A DNA stretch of 11,324 nucleotides from Anaerolineaceae bacterium (GTDB taxonomy: Bacteria > Chloroflexota > Anaerolineae > Anaerolineales > Anaerolineaceae), in assembly GCA_003532515.1 (NCBI GenBank), contig DOEX01000240.1, positions 1 through 11,324 on the forward strand, read 5' to 3'. The notes under the pieces are model-generated. The model saw only the letters and a program-made list of their open reading frames with translations. It had not been told where the DNA came from and made no database searches. Every line of letters starts with the position of its first letter. The first letter of the stretch is position 1. Of the stretch, positions 1-7,422 are shown piece by piece. Both the position numbers and the translations under genes were made by a program.

Positions 1-3
1 TTT

Positions 4-672
4 TCAGGCTTTCGATCGTTTCTTTCTTTTCTGTGTCATTAACACCAAAAAGAACCCGATCAAAAATGCCAATCCAATCACCAAAATAAACGCATCGCGC
101 CAAAATTCAAACGGAAAAAGGCGGATAAGCGTCGACGATTGCGAAAATGTCCAGGTACCATCCTGGAACAAAAGCCGGTGAAAATACTCAAACAATTTGT
201 CAAAACTCACTGCCAGAAATACCAGCAGGGCACCCAACAGTCCAATTGTTAACCACCCACCAGCGTTGAGCACTTTACGGATACTCTCCCACTGTCGCAT
301 GATCACAAACCAAATAAAAATCGCGATGCTCAATCCTCCCAATACGTACCAGACTGTTGATGCAGTCGTTACCACCAACTTGACATCCTCCATATGTGAA
401 AGTTCATCAGGCATGAACATCTTCTGACCGGTCTCATCCTGCAGGTTGCCCAGGTATTCAATACCTTGATCATTTGTCAAGTAGCTGACTGCATAATCTG
501 ACCATTTAGTTCTATCTTGAATAGTGAATCCGTACAGATCCTGCGGGAATCCTGAGCGCTTGTATTCCAAGGCAGGAAACGCTGGCGTCATCACCAACCT
601 AACACCTGCCATTAGCAGGATGAAAGGGATAAAAATTGCCAAAACTACGACCAAAATCTTGTTAATTTTCAT
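4..672 (-). CDS. DUF1461 / TIGR01906-type integral membrane protein
   Basis: This 222-residue protein of unknown function has four predicted membrane helices at about residues 6-28, 107-125, 139-157 and 194-213. A polar segment of about 75 residues between helices 1 and 2 probably lies outside the membrane, and the C-terminus is strongly basic (KRKKRSK). The segment ELSHMEDVK (residues 90-98), just before helix 2, resembles the conserved His/Asp-containing stretch of the DUF1461 (TIGR01906) family, and the length and topology also fit. No enzymatic motif is visible. The ATG at 670-672 is chosen because a GAGG ribosome-binding site lies upstream on the minus strand. The stop is at 4-6, so the gene is complete. 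It is divergent from the copper ATPase, but nothing in the sequence links the two functionally. The family call is moderately sure; the role is unknown. Confidence 0.72.
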   Translation of the reverse strand: MKINKILVVVLAIFIPFILLMAGVRLVMTPAFPALEYKRSGFPQDLYGFTIQDRTKWSDYAVSYLTNDQGIEYLGNLQDETGQKMFMPDELSHMEDVKLVVTTASTVWYVLGGLSIAIFIWFVIMRQWESIRKVLNAGGWLTIGLLGALLVFLAVSFDKLFEYFHRLLFQDGTWTFSQSSTLIRLFPFEFWRDAFILVIGLAFLIGFFLVLMTQKRKKRSKA

Positions 673-916
673 AAAAGGACCTCATACTCAATTCAAATTT
701 CCCGCACTCGCCGTGTCACTTGCCCAAAGCAGGTTCAACCATTCAGAAATCTTATACTATAGTGAAATTGCGTTTTTCTTTAAGTTATTATAAATCAAGA
801 GAGCGAATGAAATATACAAACCCCTCTACCATTATTCAGGGAGGTGGCAGGAAATAGCTCATTGTACATTACTTAGCATACCCTATCTTGCCTGAAAGCT
901 GAAAGTGAAGGTAAAA
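673..916. promoter_or_regulatory. divergent intergenic region upstream of DUF1461 gene and copB
   Basis: These 244 bases carry no credible gene and must hold the promoters of both divergent genes. On the minus strand a weak sigma70-like pair is visible: TTAAAG (plus coordinates 778-783) and TATAGT (756-761), 16 bases apart, about 85 bases before the DUF1461 start. On the plus strand no convincing promoter stands out. TTGTAC (863-868) and TATCTT (884-889) are only 15 apart. No clear CopY- or CsoR-type copper operator was recognised. GAAGG at 907-911 is the ribosome-binding site that favours ATG 917 as the copB start. Confidence 0.35.
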
Positions 917-3172
917 ATGAATGATAAACACCAAAACGACCACGAAGAATCTGAATCGATCCCGGAACCACATTCTCACCACGAAAATCATCCTGCTACC
1001 AGCGATTCCGAGCATTCAGAACATTTCAAGCATCTTGAAGCTCACGCACAACACGAACACCATGAGGAATCTCAAGAAGCTCACCGAGATGCTGTAGGCG
1101 AAGAACACACACATCACAATCATCCGCCCCAAGAATCGAAGGATCACAGCAAAGAACACCAAAGCAACAAAGATCACGAGGATATGGATCATGATAGCCA
1201 TAGCAAGCACGACATCGGACACAGCTCACACCATGAAGCCATGATTGAAGATTTTAGAAAACGCTTTTGGGTCGTCTTAATCCTCAGCATCCCGATCATC
1301 ATCCTCTCCGAAATGGTTCAGATGCTTTTCGGCTACACTCTGTCTTTCCCTGGCTCAAAAATCCTCCTCTTCTTGCTTTCCAGCATCGTCTTTTTCTATG
1401 GAGGATTGCCCTTTTTCAAAGGCGCCAAGGACGAATTTGCAGCACGCAAGCCCGGAATGATGATGTTGATCACCCTTGCGATTACAACCTCGTACATCTA
1501 CAGTACACTGACAACCTTCTTTATCCAAGGTTCAGAGTTCTACTTCGAACTTTCCACATTGATCCTGATCATGCTCCTTGGTCATTGGATCGAGATGCGC
1601 TCTCAACTGGGAGCTTCCAGGGCGTTGGAAGAGCTGGTCAGGCTCATGCCTGATACCGCCCACAGGCTGGACAAATCTGGCAACATCAGCGATGTCAGCA
1701 TGCAGGAGTTGGTGCTTGGTGATCTGATTTTGGTTAAACCAGGCGAAAAGGTCCCCACCGATGGCAAGATTGTCGAAGGAGAATCTGCTGTCAACGAAGC
1801 TATGCTCACCGGTGAGTCGGTACCTGTGGACAAGAAACCAGGCATGCAGGTGATTGGTGGGTCAGTCAATGGCAATGGCGTTCTCACCGTGGAAGTTGAG
1901 CGGCTTGGTGATGAAACCTACCTTGCTCAGGTTATCAAGACTGTCCAGGAAGCTCAAGCGCAAAAGTCCCGCACACAGGGATTGGCTGATAAAGCTGCTG
2001 GCTGGCTATTTTACATTGCCTTAGCCGCTGGGGCGATCACGTTCATTTACTGGATCATTGACGGTGAAATCAATTTTGCCCTTGAACGCATGGTCACTGT
2101 GCTGGTCATTGCCTGCCCCCATGCATTGGGTCTGGCGGTTCCGCTTGTCAACGCAGTGTCCACATCCATCGCCGCGCGCAACGGGCTGCTCATTCGCAAC
2201 CGTAACCAGTTTGAAGAAGGACGAGATGTCGATATGATTGTCTTCGACAAGACCGGGACGCTCACAAAGGGTGAGTTCGGTGTTACCGATCTCATCCCCA
2301 GCGAAAGCATTAGTGAAGAGGAGCTGCTGATCATCGCCAGCTCACTCGAATCTCAGTCTGAGCATCCCATCGCTGTCGGCATCACCAGGTTAGCCCAGGA
2401 ACGCAACCTGCCCCTCGAAAAGGTCACAAATTACGAAAACCTAACCGGAGCAGGTCTGAAAGCCGATCTCAGAGGAAAAACCCACTTCATTGTCAGCCCG
2501 GGTGAGGTTGACCGGCGCAATATCACTTATGACAAAACCTCTTTCGAAGAGGTTTCTTCTGAAGGCAAGACAGTTGTCTTTGTCCTGGAAGAAAACCGCC
2601 TGCTCGGCCTGATCACGGTGATGGACGTCATCAGGGAAACCTCAAAGGAGATTATCGCTGAGTTAAAGGAACTCGGAATTGAATCCGTGATGATGACTGG
2701 AGACAACGACAAGGTCGCCAATTATATTGGCAAACAACTAGAGCTCTCCAGAGTTTACAGCCAGGTTTTGCCGGATCAAAAATCATCCAAGGTCAAGCAA
2801 CTGCAGGAAAATGGCACAAAGAAAGTTGCTATGGTTGGTGACGGTGTCAACGATGCTCCGGCTCTTGCTACCGCCGACCTGGGTATTGCCATTGGTGCGG
2901 GCACGAATGTGGCAATGGAAACTGCTGATGTCATTTTGGTAAATTCTGATCCCAAAGACGTGCTGAGCATCATCAAGCTCTCCAAAGCAACCTACCGAAA
3001 GACAATTGAGAATCTACTTTGGGCAGCTGGATATAACATCATAGCCATCCCCCTTGCAGCTGGAATCCTGGCTTCCCGTGGATTCGTCATCACCCCTGCC
3101 ATCGGTGCCGCAGTTATGTCCCTCAGCACCATCATTGTTGCTATCAATGCGCAATTGTTAAAAATAGAGTGA
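917..3172 (+). CDS. copB: P1B-type copper-exporting ATPase, CopB class, with His-rich N-terminus
   Basis: This is an ATP-driven copper exporter of the inner membrane. The 751-residue protein (numbered from ATG 917) starts with about 110 soluble residues containing 27 histidines and many Asp/Glu, a likely metal-binding tail. After it come paired membrane helices, the actuator-domain TGES (298-301), the transport motif CPH (400-402), the phosphorylated Asp in DKTGT (D444), the nucleotide-binding HP motif (H483-P484) and GDGVND (641-646). Near the C-terminus, GYN (705-707) and the M-S-x-S-T segment (from M734) followed by an Asn are the helix 7 and 8 signatures of the P1B-3/CopB subgroup. That group is known for Cu(II) or Cu(I) efflux and uses CPH rather than the CPC of CopA. 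No N-terminal CxxC domain is present. An in-frame GTG at 905 is possible, but the GAAGG spacing favours 917. No copper chaperone or regulator is adjacent. Confidence 0.93.
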   Translation: MNDKHQNDHEESESIPEPHSHHENHPATSDSEHSEHFKHLEAHAQHEHHEESQEAHRDAVGEEHTHHNHPPQESKDHSKEHQSNKDHEDMDHDSHSKHDIGHSSHHEAMIEDFRKRFWVVLILSIPIIILSEMVQMLFGYTLSFPGSKILLFLLSSIVFFYGGLPFFKGAKDEFAARKPGMMMLITLAITTSYIYSTLTTFFIQGSEFYFELSTLILIMLLGHWIEMRSQLGASRALEELVRLMPDTAHRLDKSGNISDVSMQELVLGDLILVKPGEKVPTDGKIVEGESAVNEAMLTGESVPVDKKPGMQVIGGSVNGNGVLTVEVERLGDETYLAQVIKTVQEAQAQKSRTQGLADKAAGWLFYIALAAGAITFIYWIIDGEINFALERMVTVLVIACPHALGLAVPLVNAVSTSIAARNGLLIRNRNQFEEGRDVDMIVFDKTGTLTKGEFGVTDLIPSESISEEELLIIASSLESQSEHPIAVGITRLAQERNLPLEKVTNYENLTGAGLKADLRGKTHFIVSPGEVDRRNITYDKTSFEEVSSEGKTVVFVLEENRLLGLITVMDVIRETSKEIIAELKELGIESVMMTGDNDKVANYIGKQLELSRVYSQVLPDQKSSKVKQLQENGTKKVAMVGDGVNDAPALATADLGIAIGAGTNVAMETADVILVNSDPKDVLSIIKLSKATYRKTIENLLWAAGYNIIAIPLAAGILASRGFVITPAIGAAVMSLSTIIVAINAQLLKIE

Positions 3173-3198
3173 GCAGGGTAACGACCCTGCTCTCTATT
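3165..3198. terminator. bidirectional intrinsic terminator between copB and araC-type gene
   Basis: A perfect 9-bp stem, GAGCAGGGT (3171-3179) with ACCCTGCTC (3184-3192), closes a 4-base loop. After a two-base bulge, TAGA (3165-3168) can pair further with TCTA (3193-3196). The plus-strand tail is only moderately T-rich, while the minus-strand tail reads CTATTTTTAAC, a better U-tract. The hairpin overlaps the copB stop codon (3170-3172) and serves two convergent genes. Confidence 0.75.
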
Positions 3199-3248
3199 TG
3201 CCTTTAATTACTCTCTTGTGAGGGAAGTTTGAGGATCAAAGAGTAAAA

Positions 3249-4169
3249 CTATACCAAACTCCTAACCGGAAGCATTTCGATGTAGCCCCGCCAGCCTTGC
3301 GGTTCGAGTTGCATGCGGGGGGCTAACTCGGGTGCGTACTGATAGCCGTAGACCTCCGGGTTGAACGAACCGATGCGCTGCATACAAATCCCTACTGCCT
3401 CCTCAAAATTCGCATCATCATAGGGCTCACCCTGGAATATGATCATCTTGCATGCTGGCAAATCGATCACGTCAAAACCTTCAGGTACCGTACCCCTATA
3501 ATCCGAGGCAACTTCCACTCCGTGGGCGTAAATACCCGTTCCTTCAGGTCGCATATTCTCTGGAAGCCACACCCCTGCCGGTTCGTAAAGAGCTTCCTTT
3601 ATTTCTGTCAGCACATCCCATGCATCGGATGAGTCATTGTTCTTTCCACACCCAATCTCCGTGGCGTAGGCAAAGTAGTCGCCAGCTGCCTTGCTGCGCC
3701 TGAGAATCAGTTTCCTGGCTGGTCGTTCAATTATTTGGGTAAAAATCACTGCTGTATCTTTCATTTTCGTTTCCTCCGGGTTCAAATTGGATCGATCGAG
3801 ATAGCTGTAGGGTATCAGCCATCCTTCAGGTGTAGGGAAGGTGGCATACTTTTTTGGGGAAAGGCCAAATCCATTACTGAAAGCACGCGTAAAGCCCTCG
3901 TGGCTGTCAAAAACAAAATCGAAGGCAACGTCAGTCACCCTGCACTTCCCAGCCCTCAGAGCGTAAGCAGAGGCGGTCAGTCTTTCTTTACGAATGAATT
4001 CAAATGGAGAAAGACCTGTCGCTGCTTTGAATAGTCTGGTTGCGTGGTATTGGGAATATCCTGCAGCCTTTGCTACATCCACGGCTGTCATTCTTTCGTG
4101 AAGATGTTGATGAATGTACTTTTTCATCCGCTCAATGGCAGCTCTTAATTCTATATTGGTCTCATTCAT
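3249..4169 (-). CDS. AraC-family regulator with GyrI-like effector-binding domain
   Basis: This transcription regulator has about 306 residues from the preferred ATG at 4167-4169. Residues ~10-108 form an AraC/XylS double helix-turn-helix: a first helix-turn-helix around MTAVDVAKAAGYSQYHATRLF and a second around VTDVAFDFVFDSHEGFTRAFS, followed by the typical G-x-S-P-x-x-Y end. Residues ~140-306 resemble the GyrI-like/AraC effector-binding domain that binds small hydrophobic or cationic ligands in Rob- and BmrR-type regulators. With the DNA-binding domain first and the ligand domain second, the layout is Rob-like. The frame stays open to a TTG at 4265, but that start has no well-spaced ribosome-binding site and lies upstream of a TATAAT box, so ATG 4169 with AGGA upstream is preferred. 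The gene is divergent from the carotenoid operon, which makes control of that operon plausible but unproven. Confidence 0.87.
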   Translation of the reverse strand: MNETNIELRAAIERMKKYIHQHLHERMTAVDVAKAAGYSQYHATRLFKAATGLSPFEFIRKERLTASAYALRAGKCRVTDVAFDFVFDSHEGFTRAFSNGFGLSPKKYATFPTPEGWLIPYSYLDRSNLNPEETKMKDTAVIFTQIIERPARKLILRRSKAAGDYFAYATEIGCGKNNDSSDAWDVLTEIKEALYEPAGVWLPENMRPEGTGIYAHGVEVASDYRGTVPEGFDVIDLPACKMIIFQGEPYDDANFEEAVGICMQRIGSFNPEVYGYQYAPELAPRMQLEPQGWRGYIEMLPVRSLV

Positions 4170-4190
4170 GAATTTTTTATCCTGACCCGA

Positions 4191-4219
4191 ATTATACAGG
4201 GGCAGCACAAAATTTCTTG
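4191..4219 (-). promoter_or_regulatory. candidate promoter of the araC-type gene
   Basis: A perfect -10 hexamer TATAAT is seen on the minus strand (plus 4191-4196). The best -35 candidate is a poor TCAAGA, 18 bases upstream. Transcription from here would give a very short leader (about 15 bases) to ATG 4169 and would exclude the TTG start at 4265. The weak -35 keeps confidence low. Confidence 0.35.
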
Positions 4220-4276
4220 ACTTCAAATGCTGTTTTTTATGCCGTAGGATGGTGTGAATAACCAATCGGATTTCCT

Positions 4277-4323
4277 AGATACTGTAACAATTGGTAAAAT
4301 ACCTCACTAAATGAGCAGTATCT
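4277..4323. promoter_or_regulatory. nested inverted repeats, candidate operator of the carotenoid operon
   Basis: AGATACTG (4277-4284) and CAGTATCT (4316-4323) form a perfect 8-base inverted repeat with a 31-base spacer. Inside it, nearly concentric, lies the shorter palindrome GGTA-AAA-TACC (4293-4303), which overlaps the putative -10 box. The whole element sits in the 76-base space upstream of the carotenoid operon, next to the divergent regulator gene. It could be a regulator-binding site. As RNA, only the right arm would be transcribed from the proposed start. Confidence 0.4.
4292..4300 (+). promoter_or_regulatory. candidate extended -10 promoter of the carotenoid operon
   Basis: TGGTAAAAT fits the extended -10 form TGnTAnnnT. 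No good -35 is visible (TTTCCT lies at 4271-4276), as is common for extended -10 promoters. Transcription would start near 4307 and give a leader of about 35 bases ending with the strong ribosome-binding site GGGAGGT (4332-4338) before ATG 4342. The box lies within the inner palindrome, where a bound repressor would block it. Confidence 0.42.
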
Positions 4324-4341
4324 GAAAATCTGGGAGGTTTA

Positions 4342-6186
4342 ATGGCTTACGATGTCATTATTATTGGTGGAGGCTTGGCAGGACTCACAGCGGCAAGCCT
4401 TCTTGCGAAACGGCAACTAAAAGTTGCCGTGATTGAAAAAAGTTACAATCCAGCTGGGTCTTGCGGTGTTTTTAAGCGAGGGCCTGTGACTTTTGATAAC
4501 GGTGCAGCGATGCTTTACGGCTTTGGTCCAAGTGGGTTTAATGCCCATCGCTTTGTTTTTAACTGCCTTGAAGAACCAATTGATGTCATTCAGCATGATC
4601 TCCTTTATACTGTCGTTTTTAAAGGTCAGCGGATTCCGTTTTGGTTGGATGTGAACAAATTTGCTGACGAACTTTCCAAGATCTTTCCATCGGAAGCGGA
4701 AAACATTCACCACTTCTACCGCGATATGTCCACCTTGTACCGGCATATCATGGTAGAGACACCCAATTACACCACCCCAGATGAAACCGACCCTAAAACT
4801 GGTTTGAAAAGCCTCTTGAAGCATCCGGTTTCTTATGCAAAATTCCTGGGTTATCTGAACAAAAGCGCTAAAAGCCTTCTGGAAAAGTATTTTTCTGACC
4901 CTGAGATTTTCAATTTTTTTGACAAACTCACTTCCACCTATTGCTATGCGACCGTAGAAGAAGCTCCGGCAATTCTGGCAGCAGTGATGTTCGTGGATAA
5001 TCACGTAGGTGGAAGCTATTATCCCGCAGGCTCCACTCTTTTTCTACCCGGTAAACTTGAGAAAGTCGTCGAGGAAAATGGTGGAGAGATGCTGCTTGGT
5101 CGCGAAGTAACCTCCATTTTGTTCGAAAATGGAAAACCGAGCGGCGTAAAGCTGGATGACGGTAGTCAGCTTTATGCTCCTGATCTGGTGTATGCCGGTA
5201 CTGTCTGGAATCTGTACGATAAGCTTATTGACCCAATCCATACCACTGTGTCTCGCCGTAACTGGGCACAGAACATGATCCCCACCTACCCCAGTGTCGT
5301 GCTTTATTCCGTTGTTGATCGAAATATTATCCCTTTAGACACTCAACCGATCGAGATGTTGGTAGGCAACCCGGACCAGCTGGACGAGAGCGAGGTTACT
5401 GCCTACATTCTCAGTATTGACGACCGAACGCTCTGCGCAGAAGACGAACACACCGTACTCGCCATTGGACCAACTTTTGAAAACTGGGATCAATCCGATC
5501 CTGATACTTACCACCAGATGAAGAAAAACGAACAAGCCCGGTTGATCTCAGTTTTAGAAAAAAGATTTCCAGGCTTCTCCACAGCTTTACGGTATGCAGA
5601 AGTTGCCACACCCAGGACCATAGAAAGATACACCATGAAAAATGGCGGTGCTGTGGCTGGACCAAAACAGATGTTGGGGCAGCATATGTTTAAGCGGTTG
5701 CATACCAGGAGCGAATGGGATAACCTCTTCTGCTGCGGCGAATCGACCGTTATGGGCACCGGAACGCCGACGGTTACCACTTCCGGTCTGTCAGCCGCCA
5801 ATGCCATCCTGAAAAAGCTTGGCAGGCAGCCCTACGTGTTTCAGCCAGGCATGCAGAATTACGTCAACATCGTAGAAAAACCTTTCACAAACGACATGCT
5901 CTATCACTCCTACCCTGAAAAAGAACAGAAGATCATGCGTCTGGCAAAACAATGCCGCTTCTGTGAACAGCCATCTTGCACAAGGAACGCGGCAACCGAT
6001 GTGCGCGGGATCATGCGGCGAGTGACGGGTGGCAATTTGGTTGGCGCAAAAAAAGCCTGGCTCAAAGCTCCGGTGAGCTTAGATACGCTTGAGGTCTTTG
6101 AGAACAATTGTATTTGCGCGGTTGAAGAAGGTGAAAGTGTCGCCATAAAAGAGGTGGTATCTTACCTTTGTGAGGAGTTGCAATAA
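4342..6186 (+). CDS. CrtI/CrtN-superfamily FAD oxidoreductase (carotenoid desaturase/oxygenase-like) with cysteine-containing C-terminal extension
   Basis: This 614-residue flavoprotein belongs to the phytoene desaturase/carotene isomerase superfamily (COG1233-like). The N-terminal dinucleotide-binding motif GGGLAG (9-14) is followed by the ribose-binding acid E32. A YPAG...LPGKLEKVVEENGGE stretch (starting near residue 230) and the C-terminal FAD signature CCGESTVMGTGTPTV (from C464, with G466-E467) are typical. The catalytic part ends near residue 490; usual length is about 490-510. The remaining ~110 residues hold C538-x2-C541-x4-C546, then GNLVGAKKAW, then C590-x-C592 and GESVAI. This order resembles the Fe-S domain of GltD/dihydropyrimidine dehydrogenase, but the fourth cysteine position of the first cluster is A550 and the second cluster is depleted. 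It is the first gene of an operon with crtQ and crtO, so it may desaturate or oxidise the carotenoid backbone (CrtN- or CrtP-like). Desaturase, oxygenase and isomerase cannot be told apart by eye. Confidence 0.82.
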   Translation: MAYDVIIIGGGLAGLTAASLLAKRQLKVAVIEKSYNPAGSCGVFKRGPVTFDNGAAMLYGFGPSGFNAHRFVFNCLEEPIDVIQHDLLYTVVFKGQRIPFWLDVNKFADELSKIFPSEAENIHHFYRDMSTLYRHIMVETPNYTTPDETDPKTGLKSLLKHPVSYAKFLGYLNKSAKSLLEKYFSDPEIFNFFDKLTSTYCYATVEEAPAILAAVMFVDNHVGGSYYPAGSTLFLPGKLEKVVEENGGEMLLGREVTSILFENGKPSGVKLDDGSQLYAPDLVYAGTVWNLYDKLIDPIHTTVSRRNWAQNMIPTYPSVVLYSVVDRNIIPLDTQPIEMLVGNPDQLDESEVTAYILSIDDRTLCAEDEHTVLAIGPTFENWDQSDPDTYHQMKKNEQARLISVLEKRFPGFSTALRYAEVATPRTIERYTMKNGGAVAGPKQMLGQHMFKRLHTRSEWDNLFCCGESTVMGTGTPTVTTSGLSAANAILKKLGRQPYVFQPGMQNYVNIVEKPFTNDMLYHSYPEKEQKIMRLAKQCRFCEQPSCTRNAATDVRGIMRRVTGGNLVGAKKAWLKAPVSLDTLEVFENNCICAVEEGESVAIKEVVSYLCEELQ

Positions 6187-6232
6187 TTGATTATTATTTC
6201 ATCCTCCTCATTAGGAAAAATTTTGACCTACC

Positions 6233-6273
6233 TGCCCAGCGTTCTCGGCTTGTCTATTCCCCGAGACTTGGCA
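6233..6273 (+). other. RNA hairpin in the gap between the FAD oxidoreductase gene and crtQ
   Basis: Within the 123-base gap, TCTCGG (6243-6248) pairs with CCGAGA (6261-6266) around a 12-base loop. The outer arms TGCCCAG (6233-6239) and CTTGGCA (6267-6273) add six pairs and one mismatch across a 3-base bulge. No T-tract follows, so it is not a standard terminator. It could mark partial attenuation or an RNA processing site within the operon transcript. No promoter for crtQ is evident in the gap. Confidence 0.4.
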
Positions 6274-6309
6274 TTTCCACTAATTCTGAGAACCATGGGA
6301 AGGTAGAGT

Positions 6310-7422
6310 GTGACTGCAGAGGAGATTTATTCAGTTTTCATTGTTTGCATCGGGCTGGTACTCAACCTGGTTCTTTTTCGCCATTTCCCTCTGTTGCCAG
6401 CCAATGATAAAACGAAAAATGGACGAACTGTGTCCGTCATCATTCCAGCCAGAAATGAAGAGGAAAACCTCAAGCGCTTGCTAGGCGACTTGCAGGCTCA
6501 AACGCTTCAACCTCATGAAGTAATCTGTGTCGATGACAACTCCAAGGATGATTCTGCCAGAATCATTGGATCTTTTGACGTATCCCTTATTTCCTTGCGC
6601 GACAAACCAGAAAGCTGGACTGGAAAAAACTGGGCGTGTCATAATGGGGCAATTAAGGCGACCGGTGAACTTCTTCTTTTCCTCGATGCAGATGTTCGAT
6701 TAGGTCCCGATGGGCTTGCTCGTTTGCTCCAGGCATACCGCGAGAACAATTGCACAATTTCGGTCCAGCCCTACCACGACACCAAAGAGCTCTACGAACA
6801 GCCCAGTCTGATTTTCAACCTGACCCAGCTTGCCGCAAATGGAACCACCTTGCCCTGGAATTCCAAATTGGGTTTACACGGACCTGTCATTCTAATCTCC
6901 AAAGCAGATTATGAGGCAATTGGCGGGCATGAAAGCGTTCGGGATATTGTGGTGGAGGATCTGGCATTAGGGCAAAAATTGAAAGAACTCGGGTTGTCAT
7001 TCAAGTTATATATCGGCGACCCACAAGTCTCTTATCGTATGTACTCAAACGGTTTTCGAAGTCTGTTTCAAGGTTGGGTCAAGAATTTTGCAACAGGTGC
7101 AGCAAACACCTCACTGTTATTGTTTGTTCTCATTTTTTTCTGGATTGGCTCAATTACGAACAGCCCTCGCTATCTCATCCAGTATGCTATCGGCGGTAAC
7201 TCAACTATGGTGTTTACCCACGGAATACTTTACCTGGTCTGGGTGCTTGTACTTTACTTGATTGCAAAAAAGATCGGCCGCTTTAATCCAATCGGACTGA
7301 TCTTCTTTCCAATACATGTGTTGATTTTTCTCATCATCTTTTTAGTGTCTGTATTTACAAGGCTTTTTGATCTGCCCATTCTTTGGAAAGATCGTGTTAT
7401 TGCCGGAAAGAGAAAAGCATGA
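6310..7422 (+). CDS. crtQ: family 2 glycosyltransferase, CrtQ-like (4,4'-diaponeurosporenoate glycosyltransferase)
   Basis: This 370-residue membrane-bound GT-A glycosyltransferase would transfer a sugar, glucose in the staphyloxanthin pathway, to the carboxyl group of a carotenoid acid. An N-terminal anchor (about residues 6-23) is followed by the donor-site VIIPARNEEEN stretch, the metal-binding DAD (126-128), the segment SVQPYHDTKELYEQPS, GPVILISKADYEAIGGH, and a late VEDLALG region with the catalytic acid. RMYSNGFRSLFQGW and TGA then precede three C-terminal membrane segments. Several of these blocks match remembered Staphylococcus CrtQ almost in register, notably SVQPYH-x-TK, GGH-x-S and YRMY-x-x-GF-x-SL-x-x-GW-x-K. 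The GTG start at 6310 is chosen for AGGT at 6301-6304, spaced five bases. The stop codon overlaps the start of crtO (ATGA), so translation is probably coupled. The exact acceptor cannot be known from sequence. Confidence 0.87.
   Translation: MTAEEIYSVFIVCIGLVLNLVLFRHFPLLPANDKTKNGRTVSVIIPARNEEENLKRLLGDLQAQTLQPHEVICVDDNSKDDSARIIGSFDVSLISLRDKPESWTGKNWACHNGAIKATGELLLFLDADVRLGPDGLARLLQAYRENNCTISVQPYHDTKELYEQPSLIFNLTQLAANGTTLPWNSKLGLHGPVILISKADYEAIGGHESVRDIVVEDLALGQKLKELGLSFKLYIGDPQVSYRMYSNGFRSLFQGWVKNFATGAANTSLLLFVLIFFWIGSITNSPRYLIQYAIGGNSTMVFTHGILYLVWVLVLYLIAKKIGRFNPIGLIFFPIHVLIFLIIFLVSVFTRLFDLPILWKDRVIAGKRKA

Noticed and set aside
863..889. TTGTAC and TATCTT as a copB promoter
   Set aside because: The spacing is only 15 bases and both hexamers are weak.
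1016..1229. Overlapping minus-strand open frames opposite the His-rich part of copB
   Set aside because: They are artefacts of His (CAC/CAT) codons read in reverse as Val/Met and similar; there is no ribosome-binding site and they lie fully inside a real gene.
3208..3246. Inverted repeat TTACTCT / AGAGTAA after the araC-type gene
   Set aside because: The arms are 7 bases with a 25-base loop and no T-tract; the adjacent strong hairpin explains termination better.
4170..4265. N-terminal extension of the AraC-type regulator from a TTG start
   Set aside because: The ribosome-binding site is poorly spaced, the added residues match no part of the AraC domain, and a TATAAT box lies inside the extension.
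4417..5807. Several minus-strand open frames inside the FAD oxidoreductase gene
   Set aside because: They are shadows of a clearly coding plus-strand frame with no family resemblance of their own.
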